64,000 bases of DNA from Ramlibacter rhizophilus (GTDB taxonomy: Bacteria; Pseudomonadota; Gammaproteobacteria; Burkholderiales; Burkholderiaceae_C). A program made the translations under genes and the position numbers. Of the stretch, positions 62,031 to 64,000 are shown piece after piece. Position 1 is the stretch's first letter; each line of letters begins with the position of its first letter. The DNA is taken from contig NZ_SMLL01000010.1 in NCBI RefSeq assembly GCF_004681965.1, positions 1 to 64,000 on the forward strand. Direction: 5' to 3'. Under the pieces are notes generated by a model, which made no database searches, was not told where the DNA came from, and was given only the letters and a program-made list of their open reading frames with translations.

Positions 62031-64000
62031 TCACACCGCCAGCGGGTCCACGTCCACCGCCCAGCGCAGCACACCCGGCGTGCGCAGCGCCTGCAGCACG
62101 GGCTGCCACGCCGCGAGGAAGTGTTGCAGCGCGGGGCGCGAGGCGCTCTCCACCAGCAGCTGCGCCCGCTCGACGTTCGCGACCCGCTGCAGCGACATGG
62201 GAACGGCCGAGTACAGCATCACCTGCCCCGTTGCATCCAGGCCTTCCCCGCCTTCCCGCGCCGCCTTCAGGAAGGCCTGCGCCGCCTCCTGCGTGCGGGC
62301 TTCGGCGCGCACCAGGGCCTGGAAGACGAAGGGCGGCATGCCGGCTTCGCGCCGCTCGCGCAGCTGGCTGGCGGCGAAGCCGGGGTAGTCGTGTCGCCGC
62401 AGTGCGGTGAAAAGGGGATGGCCAGGGTTCCAGGTCTGCACCCACATCTGGCTCGCGTCGGCGTGCGCGGCATCGCGGCCGGCGCGCCCGGCGGCCTGCA
62501 TCAGCAGGGCGAACAGGCGCTCGGGCGCGCGGAAGTCGCTGGAGTACAGGGCCGTGTCGGGATTGACGGCCGCCACCAGGGTGATGCGCCGGAAGTCGTG
62601 TCCCTTGGTGACCATCTGCGTGCCCACCAGCACGTCCACCTCGCCGGCATGCACCTGGGCGAGTTGCGCCTCCAGGGCCCCCTTGGCGCGCGTGGTGTCG
62701 GCGTCCATGCGCGCCACGCGCACCGGCCTCGACTGGCCATCCGGCCCTGGCCGCAGCTGCTGTGACAGCAGTTCCGACAGGTGTTCCTCCAGCTGCTCGG
62801 TGCCGCGCCCGAGCGGTGCAATGTCCACGTTGCCGCAGCCCGGGCAGGCGCGGGGCACGCGCTCGGTGTAGCCGCAGTGGTGGCAGCGCAGCGTGCGGTC
62901 GGCCTTGTGGAAGACGCGGAAGGCGCTGCAGTGCGGGCAGTCGCTCTTCCAGTCGCAGGCGGTGCAGGCGAGCACCGGGGCGTAGCCTCGGCGGTTCAGG
63001 AAGATGAGCGACTGCTCCCCGCGCGCGATGCGCTCGCCGATGGCCTCCAGCAGCGCCGGCGCGAGCAGGGTCTTGCGTGGCTGCTGGTTCATGTCCACGA
63101 GCCGCACGCGCGGCAGTGCGCCGGCACCGATGCGCGAGGGCATCTCCAGCCGCTGGTAGCGCCCGCTCTCGCAGGCCTGCCAGCTCTCCAGTGAGGGCGT
63201 GGCGGACCCGAGCACCACCGGCACGGTCTCCAGGCGGCCGCGAAGCACCGCCAGGTCGCGCGCGGAGTAGCGCGCGCCTTCCTGCTGCTTGTAGCTGGGG
63301 TCGTGCTCCTCGTCCACGACGATCAGGCCCAGGCGCGGCAGCGAGGTGAACACGGCCATGCGCGTGCCCAACACGATGCGCGCATGCCCATGGTGGGCGG
63401 CCAGCCAGCTGCGAAGGCGTTGCGCGGGCGTGAGGCCGCTGTGCATGGCGACCACGTGCGCGGCGCCGAAGCGATCGACGAAGCGTGCGAGCAGCTGCGG
63501 GGTGAGGTTGATCTCGGGGACCAGCACCAGGGCCTGCGCGGCCGGGTCCCGGGCCAGCACGCGCTCGGCGGCGCGCAGGTACACCTCGGTCTTGCCGCTC
63601 CCCGTCGCGCCGAAGAGGAGGAACGGTCCGTCGCCTGCCGCGATGCGGTCCAGCGCCCCCTGTTGCTCCGGGCTGGGCGGCGGGCCCACGTCCGCGCCCC
63701 GGACCGCGGGGTGGCCTGTGGCGACCTTCTTCAGGCGCCGGGCGAGCTGCGTGCCGTCCAAATCGCGAAGCTGCGGGGGCAAGGCCGCCAGGGCCACTTC
63801 GCCCACGCCACGCTGGTAGTAGTTCGCGGTGAAGTCCACCAGCTGGCACCAGGCCGCGGGCAGTGGTGCAATTTCGTCCAGGCAGGCGGCTACCGGGCGG
63901 GCCGTGAATCCGGCGCCCGCATCGTCATCGGGCTCGGCATCCCACACAACGCCCAGCACCTCTCGTTTGCCCAGAGGGACGCGCAGCAAGGCGCCCGGTG
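62031..64000 (-). CDS. priA: Primosomal protein N' PriA (5' end outside the window)
   Basis: This SF2 helicase shows at least 656 residues: the PriA N-terminal DNA-binding part with RVPLGKREVLGVVW, Walker A FGATGSGKTEVY, DEEHDPSYKQQEG, and the zinc-binding cysteines CTACDWKSDCPHC and CGYTERVPRACPGCGN. PriA reloads the replisome at stalled forks. The frame continues past 64000, so the true start is not visible; a TTG at 63989 lies inside the coding sequence and is not the start. Confidence 0.95.
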   Translation of the reverse strand, partial: PGALLRVPLGKREVLGVVWDAEPDDDAGAGFTARPVAACLDEIAPLPAAWCQLVDFTANYYQRGVGEVALAALPPQLRDLDGTQLARRLKKVATGHPAVRGADVGPPPSPEQQGALDRIAAGDGPFLLFGATGSGKTEVYLRAAERVLARDPAAQALVLVPEINLTPQLLARFVDRFGAAHVVAMHSGLTPAQRLRSWLAAHHGHARIVLGTRMAVFTSLPRLGLIVVDEEHDPSYKQQEGARYSARDLAVLRGRLETVPVVLGSATPSLESWQACESGRYQRLEMPSRIGAGALPRVRLVDMNQQPRKTLLAPALLEAIGERIARGEQSLIFLNRRGYAPVLACTACDWKSDCPHCSAFRVFHKADRTLRCHHCGYTERVPRACPGCGNVDIAPLGRGTEQLEEHLSELLSQQLRPGPDGQSRPVRVARMDADTTRAKGALEAQLAQVHAGEVDVLVGTQMVTKGHDFRRITLVAAVNPDTALYSSDFRAPERLFALLMQAAGRAGRDAAHADASQMWVQTWNPGHPLFTALRRHDYPGFAASQLRERREAGMPPFVFQALVRAEARTQEAAQAFLKAAREGGEGLDATGQVMLYSAVPMSLQRVANVERAQLLVESASRPALQHFLAAWQPVLQALRTPGVLRWAVDVDPLAV

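Overview
The window is GC-rich chromosomal DNA of a Gram-negative betaproteobacterium. Gene content and order point to Burkholderiales, most likely family Comamonadaceae. The evidence is the split S10 operon headed by rplC, an F-type ATP synthase operon headed by atpI, a second infA gene, an incomplete regulatory PTS, pilT/pilU separated by a cyclic-nucleotide-domain protein, and very high G/C at third codon positions. No IS element, prophage, CRISPR array, rRNA or tRNA was seen. Almost every base lies in or next to a housekeeping gene, so this reads as core genome rather than an accessory island. The family assignment is inference from gene content; no search was run.

Layout. (1) 1-5700: the end of tuf and rpsJ close one transcription unit at a hairpin terminator. 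A strong promoter then starts rplC-rplD-rplW-rplB-rpsS-rplV-rpsC-rplP-rpmC-rpsQ, which ends at a second strong terminator; the spc operon does not follow. (2) 5.7-14.2 kb: a peroxiredoxin; a minus-strand group (GNAT, TlpA-like thioredoxin, degenerate histidine-kinase/receiver protein, alpha/beta hydrolase, CoA-transferase); an MFS transporter; and the EIIA-HPr-EI phosphorelay. (3) 14.2-18.5 kb, minus: a tightly overlapping run DUF2062 - D-amino-acid transaminase-like - DUF493 - lipB - lipA - DMT permease. (4) 18.6-26 kb: the complete atpIBEFHAGDC operon, closed by three tandem terminator-bearing repeats. (5) 26-31.9 kb: a LemA/TPM membrane module, an NTF2-like protein, a YheT-type hydrolase and PBP2. 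(6) 31.9-38 kb: mreBCD with mrdA on the minus strand, divergent from gatCAB. (7) 38-55 kb: pyrE/exonuclease III, gdhA with a candidate NtrC site, a SulP transporter, a Rep-type helicase, an AEC transporter, a second IF-1, an asparaginase, an alcohol dehydrogenase, an arginase-family enzyme, and recQ coupled to a very acidic small protein. (8) 54.2-64 kb: a DUF486 protein, yggS, pilT-cNMP protein-pilU-dehydrogenase-ferredoxin, the dolP/diaA/yraN/rsmI neighbourhood, and the start-less end of priA.

Functional themes are translation, energy conservation, cell-shape control (MreBCD plus PBP2), lipoylation, PTS-based signalling, nitrogen assimilation, twitching motility and replication restart. The least understood parts are the cyclic-nucleotide-domain protein inside the pilT-pilU operon, a two-component protein that appears to have lost its ATPase residues, and the acidic protein translationally coupled to RecQ. 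Two divergent gene pairs have start codons that overlap base for base.
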